Part shown: piece by piece, positions 1 to 7,946 of the stretch
Layout of the letters: each line of letters starts with the position of its first letter
Position numbering within the stretch: the first letter of the stretch is position 1
From: Geminocystis sp. NIES-3708
GTDB lineage: Bacteria > Cyanobacteriota > Cyanobacteriia > Cyanobacteriales > Cyanobacteriaceae
Length of the DNA: 64,000 nucleotides
Assembly (NCBI RefSeq): GCF_001548095.1
Contig: NZ_AP014815.1
Location: 2,417,656-2,481,655 of the forward strand
Reading direction: 5' to 3'
Position numbers and translations under genes: made by a program
Notes under the pieces: generated by a model
What the model was told of the DNA's origin: nothing
The model's input: the letters and a program-made list of their open reading frames with translations, nothing else
Database searches by the model: none

Positions 1-524
1 ACAAATTCGCCCGTTGCCAAGCTCAATGCCGAGTTACTCGCTGCAGAAATATGACCATTACAGCTACGAAAGGTTACTTTAATGCGATAATCTTTTTGTT
101 CGTAGGCACGAAGAATATCCTTTATACCAGAAGTTTCCGAGGAAGCATCGTCAGCGATACATAATTGCCAATGAGGATAAACCTGTTTTTGAACACTCTT
201 GATCGCCTCTATGAGATGCTTTCGGTCTGGATTATAGACAGGCATAATAATGGAAATAAGGGGAGGTTTATGCCATGAACTGCTTATATTTTTGAATACT
301 GGATAGTCTTTTGATTTTATATTATATTTCTGAAGCCAAATTTGATACATTAATGGTGTTATTTCTCTCGGCTGAAACATGAAAAGGAAAATACTTTTAC
401 TTCCTTCCAATTTAATCCTAGATAAGACTCTAAAAAAATATTTGGGGTCAAGAAGAAGTTTTTTTAAGTATTTAAAGCAGTTTTGCAAAAAATTAAGAAA
501 TAAATAAAAATACGAACTTAGCAT
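1..524 (-). CDS. Glycosyltransferase family 2, N-terminal part (cut by window edge)
   Basis: The minus-strand frame stays open from an ATG at 522-524 to the left edge, so only the first ~174 residues are present. After a basic, hydrophobic N-terminus it reads PLISIIMPVYNPDRKHL, then a DDASSETSG segment and SAASNSALELGNG. These are the nucleotide-binding start and first Asp motif of GT-A fold family 2 transferases, of the type found in O-antigen and rhamnan assembly. The catalytic C-terminal half lies outside the window, so the sugar and acceptor cannot be inferred. It lies 49 bases downstream of the acyltransferase-like gene in the same orientation and probably shares its transcript. The family call is firm; the exact start is less so, since an in-frame ATG near 382 is an alternative. 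Confidence 0.85.
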   Translation of the reverse strand, partial: MLSSYFYLFLNFLQNCFKYLKKLLLDPKYFFRVLSRIKLEGSKSIFLFMFQPREITPLMYQIWLQKYNIKSKDYPVFKNISSSWHKPPLISIIMPVYNPDRKHLIEAIKSVQKQVYPHWQLCIADDASSETSGIKDILRAYEQKDYRIKVTFRSCNGHISAASNSALSLATGEF

Positions 525-573
525 TAAAAATATACGGCTTACTATAAAAGTTTATATCGATACACTTAACTTT

Positions 574-1587
574 TTAGATGTTTATCACAGGATGTACTGG
601 ATACAATGCCCAATCTAACATACTAGGATACCACCACCATCCCTCCCAAGCCCATGATACATTCTGTAAATGTGTTTCCAAAAAATCGAAATATCCTTGC
701 ATATCTTGTTCAATATTCATTAATGGTGGCATAGCCTTTAGATGAAGATTATATCCTCCTGTAAAATTAGGATAAAGAATGGCAAAATAGACGGGAACTT
801 TCGCTTTTTTGGCTAACCGTAACATTCCTCCTGCATTTATCCTAATAGGAAGTCCTAATAAATTTAGAGGGGGGAATTTGCTGTCTATGTGATGGGTATC
901 ACAAGCCAACAAAACCACATCTCCGTTGGCAAAAGCTGTTTTCGCACTTTTTATCAAATTATATTTATCATCAGTGTAAATAATATTCCCCCCAGATAAT
1001 TTTAATTTCTTATCTATAGCCTTGTTTCTAAGATGTTTATATCGAGTGACATGACGATAATGCAAATGTTTAAATGGATTCGCTCCCACTGCTATCAAAC
1101 GTATTCCAAAAGAACTAAAAATTATAGGTAACATATTTTGGTGAAATGTATGATAAGTAAGTACTAATCCCCCCACTTTTGCTATTTTTTCTAAAACAGA
1201 AATGTTTTCAATCTCTACATATCGATTTATCCATTCTTTATCAATCTGGAAATATCTAAATATATTCAAAGTACTAAGCCCTTTACTGGCTTCCCATTGA
1301 TTTAAGATAGTTTTTGCTTCAGACAAATTGACTCCGAGAGCAGTCTGAAAAGATGACAACAAAACAGGATGTACCCTACGAAAAGGACTCAATATACGCC
1401 CAAGTTGATAAGCAATGCTATTTTGTACAGAATAGTCTAATGGTAGAATTGCCACCAGACTAGCTATTTTAAACCGTAGGCGACGACATAATACCCATAA
1501 GAAGTCTTCGCAGAATCTCTTGACCAAATTGAGTTTTTGTTTAATTTTTCTGAGAATATTTGCAATAATATCCTTTTTTATTGTCAT
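574..1587 (-). CDS. Lysophospholipid/LpxL-type acyltransferase-like protein
   Basis: The 337-residue protein resembles the lysophospholipid acyltransferase (LpxL/HtrB-like) group in length and layout. It has a basic N-terminus with a hydrophobic stretch at about 38-50, a core segment GGLVLTYHTFHQNMLP near residues 139-154, and an aromatic C-terminal block (WAWEGWWWYP near 312-321). The usual catalytic signature is His-x4-Asp/Glu. Here His146 is followed at the acidic position by Asn151, so the canonical acid is missing and activity is uncertain. Members of this group acylate lipid A, glycolipids or peptide thioester products. In this glycan cluster it could acylate a lipid-linked sugar. It is divergent from the TauD-like gene at 1687, with a 99-base gap. 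Family assignment is moderate; the substrate is unknown. Confidence 0.6.
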   Translation of the reverse strand: MTIKKDIIANILRKIKQKLNLVKRFCEDFLWVLCRRLRFKIASLVAILPLDYSVQNSIAYQLGRILSPFRRVHPVLLSSFQTALGVNLSEAKTILNQWEASKGLSTLNIFRYFQIDKEWINRYVEIENISVLEKIAKVGGLVLTYHTFHQNMLPIIFSSFGIRLIAVGANPFKHLHYRHVTRYKHLRNKAIDKKLKLSGGNIIYTDDKYNLIKSAKTAFANGDVVLLACDTHHIDSKFPPLNLLGLPIRINAGGMLRLAKKAKVPVYFAILYPNFTGGYNLHLKAMPPLMNIEQDMQGYFDFLETHLQNVSWAWEGWWWYPSMLDWALYPVHPVINI

Positions 1588-1641
1588 TATTCTGATTTGA
1601 GCCTAGCAAATAATGGTTAAACAACTGATTGCTGTAAACAG

Positions 1642-1647
1642 TATAAT
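1642..1647 (+). promoter_or_regulatory. Candidate -10 box for the TauD-like gene
   Basis: A TATAAT hexamer lies 40 bases before the ATG at 1687, in the 99-base gap between two divergent genes. No convincing -35 box sits at 17 +/- 1 bases; a TTAAAC at 1617-1622 is 19 bases away. Random AT-rich sequence often yields such a box, so this is only a candidate. Confidence 0.3.
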
Positions 1648-1686
1648 CTGAAATTAAATAATTAATAAATCCTGAGATAAGAAAAA

Positions 1687-2718
1687 ATGAAAACAAAACC
1701 ATTATCAAATTATGGAGCAAGTGTTGGACTTGAAGTATATAATATTGATTGGGATTGTCAAGAAGAAATTATCGAACTGGGTAAATTGTGTGCTTCACAA
1801 TGTATTGTTTTTGTTAATCAAAATATTCCTGTCAAAAAAATCAATGAAGTTATGATCCGTTGGGGAGATCCCAGTATCGCTCTTATTCATGAAGCAATTA
1901 TTTCTAAACAAGTTCATGGCAGACACTGGAGAGAGATATTTCTTAACGTCGGTTATCCGAATAAAGAAATCGATGAAAATATCCCTAAATATGCAAGTAT
2001 TATAAGTTATAAGAAAAGTAAGAAAAATAGACCATTAGGTTTTTTCCAGAATGGTGAGTTAAATTGGCACAGCGATCAATGTGCCTTTGATGATGGTCAA
2101 AGAATTATCGGACTTCAAAGTTTAAGTGGAAGTGAAAACAGTCAAACACAGTTTTTGTGTACTCATGATGCCTATGAGTCTTTGAGTTCCCAGATGCAAA
2201 GTATGATTAAAGAACTTATTGTGAAACACAAGTGGGTTGACAATTTTATGGCTCCCGGACTCAATTCTCTCCAAAATGTCACTCTCCGTTATGGTATGGT
2301 TCCAATTGATGGGATGGAAACTAGACTTTATAGTGAAACAGCTTCTGGTTTACCCGGAATGAAAATCCCTAGTCACAGTTTTGATGGATTTGTAGGGATG
2401 TCGAGGGCAGAGAGCGATCGCATCATGGATGAAATCAAAAAAACAACTTATAACGAAAAATACATTTATACCCAGAATTGGCAAGATGGACAAATTGTGT
2501 TTATGGATCAAGAAATTACCTTACACAAAAGACCAACCAACATTCAAGATGGAGATCAAAGAACAATGGCTCGATCTATTTTTTATGTAAATAAAATTTT
2601 TAACACTCAAAAATCTCAAAGATTAACTCAAATCAGATACAAAGGGGCTTTTCATAGTGTAGATGATTTTGTAGATCTAGTTGACAAAGACAGAAGAAGA
2701 ATGTTTGAAGAATTTTAA
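1687..2718 (+). CDS. TauD/TfdA-family Fe(II)/2-oxoglutarate dioxygenase
   Basis: The 343-residue protein carries the iron-binding facial triad of the TauD/TfdA family. His128 and Asp130 are in NWHSDQCAF, and the distal His280 is in MDQEITLHKRP, with Arg292/Arg296 (QRTMARSIFY) available to bind 2-oxoglutarate. The N-terminal half (ASVGLEV, VFVNQNIP) matches the family's opening strands. Such enzymes hydroxylate, desaturate or cleave small molecules using O2 and 2-oxoglutarate. The substrate cannot be told from sequence. It is transcribed divergently from the acyltransferase-like gene and runs towards the broken Wzm relic. It is the first of six non-heme iron oxygenases within 22 kb, which suggests tailoring of a cluster product. 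The start is an ATG after an A-rich leader with no strong Shine-Dalgarno. Confidence 0.85.
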   Translation: MKTKPLSNYGASVGLEVYNIDWDCQEEIIELGKLCASQCIVFVNQNIPVKKINEVMIRWGDPSIALIHEAIISKQVHGRHWREIFLNVGYPNKEIDENIPKYASIISYKKSKKNRPLGFFQNGELNWHSDQCAFDDGQRIIGLQSLSGSENSQTQFLCTHDAYESLSSQMQSMIKELIVKHKWVDNFMAPGLNSLQNVTLRYGMVPIDGMETRLYSETASGLPGMKIPSHSFDGFVGMSRAESDRIMDEIKKTTYNEKYIYTQNWQDGQIVFMDQEITLHKRPTNIQDGDQRTMARSIFYVNKIFNTQKSQRLTQIRYKGAFHSVDDFVDLVDKDRRRMFEEF

Positions 2719-2749
2719 AACAAAAAGAAATTGATTAAATCATAAACGC

Positions 2750-3091
2750 TTACAAACTTTCTAAGAATATTTGCATCATCACGATTCCAAAAATACCATA
2801 AACTTGGGGAGGAACGTTTTGTGTTGTTAAAGCCGAAATACCTGCCTTTTGACCTAAAGTTAATAAAATAGCAATTAAAGCTGAGGGAATAAAAGCCCAA
2901 AATAGCCCTAAAGAAGAGTAACGATAGCGTTTAACTACATTTTGGATAAATAATCGTTTAGCAAAAGGAAGTACTTGAATAACATCATTTCTAACAGTTT
3001 GCAAAAAAGACTTGAAGGGAACTAATTGACTACTGGCATTATAAACAATAGAAGGAGAGACATTTGTTTTGTTGTTTTCAGAATTATTCAT
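2750..3091 (-). pseudogene. Truncated ABC-2 permease (Wzm-like) remnant
   Basis: About 113 residues from an ATG at 3089-3091 look like the cytoplasmic N-terminus and first two membrane spans of a polysaccharide-export permease. They include a basic segment (AKRLFIQNVVKRYRYSSLG), then LFWAFIPSALIAILLTLGQ and VYGIFGIVMMQIFLESL. Complete Wzm permeases have 260-290 residues and six spans, so at least half is missing after the stop near 2750. It is not a close copy of the complete Wzm at 17994. I read it as the 5' remnant of a second exporter lost by deletion. Confidence 0.65.
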
Positions 3092-3333
3092 GAATATCAA
3101 GCTCGGTTAATTACTTATCGGTATTTAGACAAAAATTGAGCATCGAATAAACCCTAAACTGGCTTTATATAAGCTAAATACTTCGACGTTGTCCTTTAAC
3201 CATTGAAAAAAACGAAAAGACACTGCCGTACGAAATGCTGCCCAATTTCTTTGTGTATAAGCTTCTACTATCCAATTTGCATAGACTTTTTTCTTTTTTC
3301 CCAGTTTCATTAGTAATTAAATAATCAATATCG
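3092..3333. other. Spacer with an unassigned minus-strand ORF
   Basis: This stretch separates the Wzm remnant from the Wzx remnant. It contains a 61-codon minus-strand reading frame (3125-3310), rich in basic and aromatic residues (YTQRNWAAFRTAVSFRFFQW). That resembles the helical tail of some cyanobacterial glycosyltransferases, but the match is too weak to name. It is probably more decayed cluster DNA and shows no recognisable regulatory element. Confidence 0.3.
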
Positions 3334-4079
3334 GTGGATTTCTCAAAACTTTTTGCATTCATGACGATAGCCGGAATATTATTAACTATTATTAGTTTTT
3401 TTCTAGCGGAAAATATTGTCATACTTTTTCATCAACCTCGATTAACTTTTATTATTCAATGTTTCTTTTTTCTGTTTATTATTAATTCTTTTGGTCATGT
3501 ATTTCAAGCAATTAAAAAAAAAGAGTTACGCTTCAAAATTTTAGCAGTTCGATCATTAATAGTAATTATTATTAGTGGATTTTTACATTTTTAGGCTTCG
3601 GAGTTTGGAGTTTAGTAATTCAACAATTTACTGATGAATCTGTGATAGTTATTGTAATGTGGAGAGCGATTAATTGGCGATCAAAATTAAGATTTTCTTA
3701 TCCACATTTTCAAGATTTACTAAATTTTAGTATTTACGTTTTTTTTAGTCAATTTTTAATGTTTTTTTATAGAAAATCAGATAATTAACTTATTGGTTAT
3801 TTTTTAAGTGAAATCGCTTTAGGATATTATACGATCACTTATCGAATTTTAGAAGTAATGACTCAATTATATTAATAGGAGTAATCAATCAAGTAGCTTT
3901 TCTATATTTCCAGAAATATAAACAGATATAGCTCTTTTCCAGCAAACATTTTTACAGGCAATAAAATTCACTAGTTTAATTGCTTTTCCTGTATTTTTGG
4001 GGTTGTTGGCTTTAACACTAGAAATAATTATTACTCTATTTCAGATAAAGAATTTACAAATGTATAAGCCCCCACATTG
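3334..4079 (+). pseudogene. Decayed Wzx-type polysaccharide flippase
   Basis: Translating successive plus-strand frames recovers pieces of one lipopolysaccharide flippase in the right order. The pieces are ENIVILFHQPRLTFII and FGHVFQAIKKKELRFK (to 3594), then FGVWSLVIQQFTDES, NWRSKLRFSYPHFQDL and FFYRKSDN with a stop, then LIGYFLSEIALGYYTITYRI, and finally FTSLIAFPVFLGLLAL. Each switch is a frameshift or stop. Both the N-terminal spans and the C-terminal third are absent. Intact flippases of this family move lipid-linked oligosaccharide across the inner membrane. Its loss beside a lost Wzm suggests that an older export route was replaced by the Wzm/Wzt pair at 16.6-18.8 kb. Confidence 0.8.
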
Positions 4080-4168
4080 AAGAAATTACATTCCATTGTT
4101 TTTCGTTAAAAAGAAATCTATTTCGATAATCTCCTTGAATTAATTTAATAATAAGAAAAAAATTATAA

Positions 4169-5503
4169 TTAAATAGAAAAAAAATTACTATATTTTATAA
4201 ATAGTTGATGCCAAAATGATTTTGGTAAAACTTTCCTACCAATCTCAAAACAAGTACTGACTATACTTAGTCTTAGATTTATCATAAATAATCTAAATAT
4301 ATGCGGTTTTCGTCCCTGAGTGCGTCCTACTAAGTCTGGGTGTACTGGTGGTAAACAAATTCTTTTGGGGATTTTTATAGGATAAGTAATTGTAGAGCGA
4401 TCGCTAAGTTCGAAAATTACATTCAGCCAACGCTGGTAGCTGATTTCTTCACTATAGTTTTCAGCTATTAATGATTGAGATGTTGTAGAACATTTCAACC
4501 AAAGTTGGGGATGATTGAGTAAGCGAACAATAGCATTGGCAGCCTGTTCAGGAGTATCATCCACTAATAGTCCAGATTCATTATTTTTAACCAGTTCAGG
4601 AATACCACTAGGAATTGACCGAACTATAGGAACGACTCCTATCGCCATCGCTTCAAGTAACGCAACTGGTAAACCTTCATAATCAGACATTAATAATATG
4701 ACCTGACATAAAGCAAGTCTAGATTGAACTGTCGATGATTCTAAGCGACCTAAGAAAATAATGCGATCGCCTAATCCACGCTCATTTACCCAATCACGAG
4801 ATCTATTAATTTCATCGCCATCACCAATTATCCAACATTCAATCCGTGGATCAAGACAACAGGCTTGAGACATCGCTGCCAAAACCAAGGAAATTCTTTT
4901 TTGTTCTTCAACCACTCTCCCACAAAAGACAACTCGAAATGGAGAATCAGAAAATAAAGCGGCATTTTCAAACATGGATACTCCGTAGGGAATGGTTATA
5001 GGTTGATGAGCTAACTCTTTCTGTATAGCTTTTTTACTTATGTAATCTGATACGCCTATCATCAAACCATTATTCGTTTCTGGTGCAACTGTTTCAGCAA
5101 AAGCCCAGTAAACTGGATCATCAGAATGAATGGCCATTGCCCAAGGCAATCCATAGGAACCTGCAATACCTGCTGTATGATATGTTGATTCAAGACATTG
5201 AGGCAGGAATACTCGAGGTTGATGGCGATTAATAAAAGCTAACATACTAGATATATCTTCTTCTATATAAGATGATTGCATAGCAATTTCAAAGGATATT
5301 CCAGCTTCTCTTAAAATATGCAATAGAGAGGATTCCTCGACATCTAAACCACCATGTATAAGGTAAACTATAATTGGTATCTCATTACTATGCAAATGCA
5401 ATAAAAATTTTTGTAACCAAGTTGTAACTCCACCAATGTCGTTTTTTTTGCTGTAGTGGGCAAATGCAATTAGGGAGGGCTTATGATAACTTGCAACAGT
5501 CAT
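4169..5503 (-). CDS. Glycosyltransferase family 4 (GT-B)
   Basis: The 444-residue protein has the GT-B layout. An acceptor-side N-terminal domain begins SLIAFAHYSKKNDIGGVTTW, and a nucleotide-sugar domain follows from about residue 188 (FRVVFCGRVVEEQKR). The GT4 signature Glu-x7-Glu is present as Glu276 and Glu284 in DYEGLPVALLEAMA, followed by PSGIPELV and NNESGLLVDD. It is a retaining transferase that probably extends the surface glycan; donor and acceptor are unknown. A C-terminal extension after about residue 380 ends in an amphipathic segment (FWHQLFIKYSNFFSI). The same tail type is seen in the remnant at 5556-5714, so a related gene once lay just upstream. It lies between the Wzx relic and that remnant. 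Confidence 0.88.
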   Translation of the reverse strand: MTVASYHKPSLIAFAHYSKKNDIGGVTTWLQKFLLHLHSNEIPIIVYLIHGGLDVEESSLLHILREAGISFEIAMQSSYIEEDISSMLAFINRHQPRVFLPQCLESTYHTAGIAGSYGLPWAMAIHSDDPVYWAFAETVAPETNNGLMIGVSDYISKKAIQKELAHQPITIPYGVSMFENAALFSDSPFRVVFCGRVVEEQKRISLVLAAMSQACCLDPRIECWIIGDGDEINRSRDWVNERGLGDRIIFLGRLESSTVQSRLALCQVILLMSDYEGLPVALLEAMAIGVVPIVRSIPSGIPELVKNNESGLLVDDTPEQAANAIVRLLNHPQLWLKCSTTSQSLIAENYSEEISYQRWLNVIFELSDRSTITYPIKIPKRICLPPVHPDLVGRTQGRKPHIFRLFMINLRLSIVSTCFEIGRKVLPKSFWHQLFIKYSNFFSI

Positions 5504-5555
5504 TATACTAAAAATTGTTTGGATAGAAAAAAGATACTATATCTGAATTTATTAA

Positions 5556-5714
5556 TCAAGGGGTATCACATTTGAGAAGTTTTTTCTTATGGTTTCTTAC
5601 TCCTTGATGCTCCATTTTTGAAACACTAAAAAACTTACCATATTTGTCCCACAATTTATTGCGAAACGGTTGTGCTATAATCTTTCCGCCTAGCGTAAAT
5701 CCAAATTCCACCAA
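5556..5714 (-). pseudogene. C-terminal remnant of a glycosyltransferase paralogue
   Basis: The minus-strand frame LVEFGFTLGGKIIAQPF.. ..LWDKYGKFFSVS aligns with the last ~31 residues of the GT4 protein encoded at 4169-5503 (identical at about 11 positions, including Gly, Lys, Phe, Leu, KY and FFS). No catalytic domain remains. Upstream of 5714 the frame runs antisense into the 5' end of the oxygenase gene at 5737. It looks like the 3' tail of a second, deleted GT4 gene. The alignment is short, hence moderate confidence. Confidence 0.5.
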
Positions 5715-5736
5715 CTTTATAGTATAAAAGAAAAAT

Positions 5737-6582
5737 ATGGCTGAATTTATTAATAAAGGCTTATACAATTTTTTAGAATTTTCTTTTGAGCAGCTTCCTC
5801 CATCTGGAAACCTTTTGAAAGATATGCAGGAAGATAAGCTTGATGGAGTGGTCATTTCAGGGATATTTGATGCAAACGAATTAAAGGCATTTCAGTCTCA
5901 GTTTCAAAAATTTTCAGAACAGATCAAGGGGAGTGACCTGTATGCAGAAACAGACTTTGGCTCTGTAATTGGTTCTTCACTAATGGAAAATAATCTAAAA
6001 GCCTATTTAGATAGAGCTTGTCGTTCATTAAATTTTTTTGAGTCGGTTTTTCAAGGTAATTTTTGTTCTCTCGTTACAGGGGTACTTTCCAAACTAACTG
6101 GAGGACAGAGAGTGTTTCAAGCTCGATTCCCAGACACTGATAAGTCTACTAGTCCTGCTTCAGTTAGAATTTGTAAACCAGAACATAAAGCTCTGAACGC
6201 CCATATTCACCGTGAATTTGGGCTGTATTTTCCTTTGTATCAAAAGATTGCTGCCATCAGTCGTTTAGAAACCGAGTTAAGTTACTATCTAATGTTGCAA
6301 AAGCCCAGTAGTGGCGGTGCTCTTACATTGTACGATTTGCAATGGCACAATACACCCAAAGAATATATCCGTCCAGAAGTGTTTATGGCTGAACAACGTA
6401 ATAACTTTTTAGACAACCTTGATCAAATGCATATAAGCCTATCCGAAGGCGAGATGATTATCTTTGCTGCAAATAGGATATGGCATAAGATTAATGCGGT
6501 TCAGGGGGATACTAACAGAATAACGATTGGTGGTTTCATAACAGAATCTTTGGATTCTCGGTATCAATATTATTGGATCTGA
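5737..6582 (+). CDS. 2-oxoglutarate/Fe(II) oxygenase, prolyl-4-hydroxylase-like
   Basis: The 281-residue protein has a C-terminal double-stranded beta-helix pattern. Metal ligands are probably His158 and Glu160 (HIHREFG, 156-162), with distal His250 in RIWHKINAV. 2-Oxoglutarate would be held by Arg261 in GDTNRITIGGF, the usual H...V..G.R spacing of prolyl-hydroxylase-type enzymes. The first acid is Glu rather than Asp, which is tolerated in some members. The conserved SSGGALTLYD segment (191-200) also fits this fold. The substrate is unknown; with the neighbouring transferases and PhyH genes it may hydroxylate a sugar, amino acid or lipid part of the product. It is the only plus-strand gene between 4 and 26 kb and overlaps the edge of the remnant transferase tail, suggesting insertion into older cluster DNA. 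Confidence 0.7.
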   Translation: MAEFINKGLYNFLEFSFEQLPPSGNLLKDMQEDKLDGVVISGIFDANELKAFQSQFQKFSEQIKGSDLYAETDFGSVIGSSLMENNLKAYLDRACRSLNFFESVFQGNFCSLVTGVLSKLTGGQRVFQARFPDTDKSTSPASVRICKPEHKALNAHIHREFGLYFPLYQKIAAISRLETELSYYLMLQKPSSGGALTLYDLQWHNTPKEYIRPEVFMAEQRNNFLDNLDQMHISLSEGEMIIFAANRIWHKINAVQGDTNRITIGGFITESLDSRYQYYWI

Positions 6583-6660
6583 TAATCTCTTCTCGGTGAA
6601 CAAGTGTTGGGTCACAAAGTTTTCTTATACCATCTATTCACATTACGACATCTATTGTTT

Positions 6661-7941
6661 TCAATATTTTGAATGAAAATCATCGATCGTTTGTCTGTAA
6701 AAATCAACAAGCTGATTAATAACCTTTTCTGGTTGTAAATCCTGTATTCTCTGATATGCTTTTTCCCCTATTTCCAATCTTTTTTTTTCGGTTAAGTTTA
6801 ACACTTCCTTTATAACTCTTAACAGATCTTGAGAGTTATCATTTTCGCACAAAAAACCACTTACTCCATCTTCGATTAATTGTTCAAAACTTGTGCCATT
6901 TGTACCAATAACAATTCGTTTATGTCCCATAGCCTCAATACAGGTATTAGGAAAATTATCTATTCTAGATGGTAAAACCACAGCATTAGCATTAGCAACA
7001 ATTGGATAAAGATAATCGTGAGTTAACCTGTCAAAATGAATTACTCTGTCCTTATTTTCCCCTGCATTTTCTCTGATTTTATCCATCGTACTTTTTCCCT
7101 GAAATCCCATATAGTCTTTATCCTTTCCCACAAAAACAAAGAACAAATTTTCCTTAAAAGCCAACAAAGAATAAATTATTTCTGCAATTAATCCGCATCC
7201 CTTCATTATTCCAATTGTTCCAAAGAATAGTAAATATTGTTTACCTTCCAAATACTCTTTGTAAATACTATAATTTAGTGATTCAGTCTCAATGATAAAC
7301 GGTGTTTCGATAACCTCAACATTTTTTCTAACAATCTTTTCTATTGTTATTGCATTGAGTTTGCTAGGACAAAATAAAGCATCCGATAGTTTATTAGCCA
7401 AATCTTCTTGCTTTTCCATTAACCAAATATCGAGTGTTCTTTTTAATCCATAGGCATCATTCCATTGAGGCAAATATCCAGAAATACGAGTTACTTTAGG
7501 GACATTTTTTAGGTGGAATAGTCCAAGGGCAGCACAATTTGGATATTGAACAAGAGATATGGGATGTTCAATTTGTTTGAGTTTCTCTCTTAATTGCCAA
7601 CTCATTAAAACTTGGATAGTAGAGTGATACAGTTTTCCAAAAGTTATCCAATTCCAAAATCTAAATAGAGAATCATTGTACTTTCTAGAGTTAAATATTT
7701 CAAAAAATATCCCAGTGTAAACTCTAAATCTATGTACTTCAATACCTTTATGAATAAATACATCCTCATTTTCGTGAGAGAGAACGAAAACAATCGGTTT
7801 ATGTCCAAGTTTTTTTAACCCTAAGGCAGCTCTATGAACATAGTTAGATAGTCCACCATCAAAAAAGTCTTCAGTAACATACTCAGTTGTGACTAAAACA
7901 ATTGTTAAAATTGATTTATTATCTTCCATAACTAAATCCAT
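6661..7941 (-). CDS. Glycosyltransferase family 4 (GT-B)
   Basis: The 426-residue protein begins with LTIVLVTTEYVTEDFFDGGLSNYV, the GT-B opening strand and glycine loop. Its C-terminal domain holds LLFFGTIGIMKGCGLI and the donor-binding segment DNFPNTCIEAM (Asp328, Glu336), where the first acid of Glu-x7-Glu is Asp. GTSFEQLIEDGVSGFL completes the GT4 core. It starts six bases after the asnB stop codon and is surely co-transcribed with it. The tight coupling suggests that the two act on the same intermediate, for example an amidated uronic-acid or aminoacyl sugar; this is inference. An in-frame Met at residue 5 is an alternative start. Confidence 0.88.
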   Translation of the reverse strand: MDLVMEDNKSILTIVLVTTEYVTEDFFDGGLSNYVHRAALGLKKLGHKPIVFVLSHENEDVFIHKGIEVHRFRVYTGIFFEIFNSRKYNDSLFRFWNWITFGKLYHSTIQVLMSWQLREKLKQIEHPISLVQYPNCAALGLFHLKNVPKVTRISGYLPQWNDAYGLKRTLDIWLMEKQEDLANKLSDALFCPSKLNAITIEKIVRKNVEVIETPFIIETESLNYSIYKEYLEGKQYLLFFGTIGIMKGCGLIAEIIYSLLAFKENLFFVFVGKDKDYMGFQGKSTMDKIRENAGENKDRVIHFDRLTHDYLYPIVANANAVVLPSRIDNFPNTCIEAMGHKRIVIGTNGTSFEQLIEDGVSGFLCENDNSQDLLRVIKEVLNLTEKKRLEIGEKAYQRIQDLQPEKVINQLVDFYRQTIDDFHSKY

Positions 7942-7946
7942 AAATA

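Noticed and set aside
5556-5855. A 99-codon minus-strand ORF as a real gene
   Set aside because: Its first half is antisense to the 5' end of the oxygenase gene, and only the last part resembles a transferase tail. I list 5556-5714 as a remnant instead.
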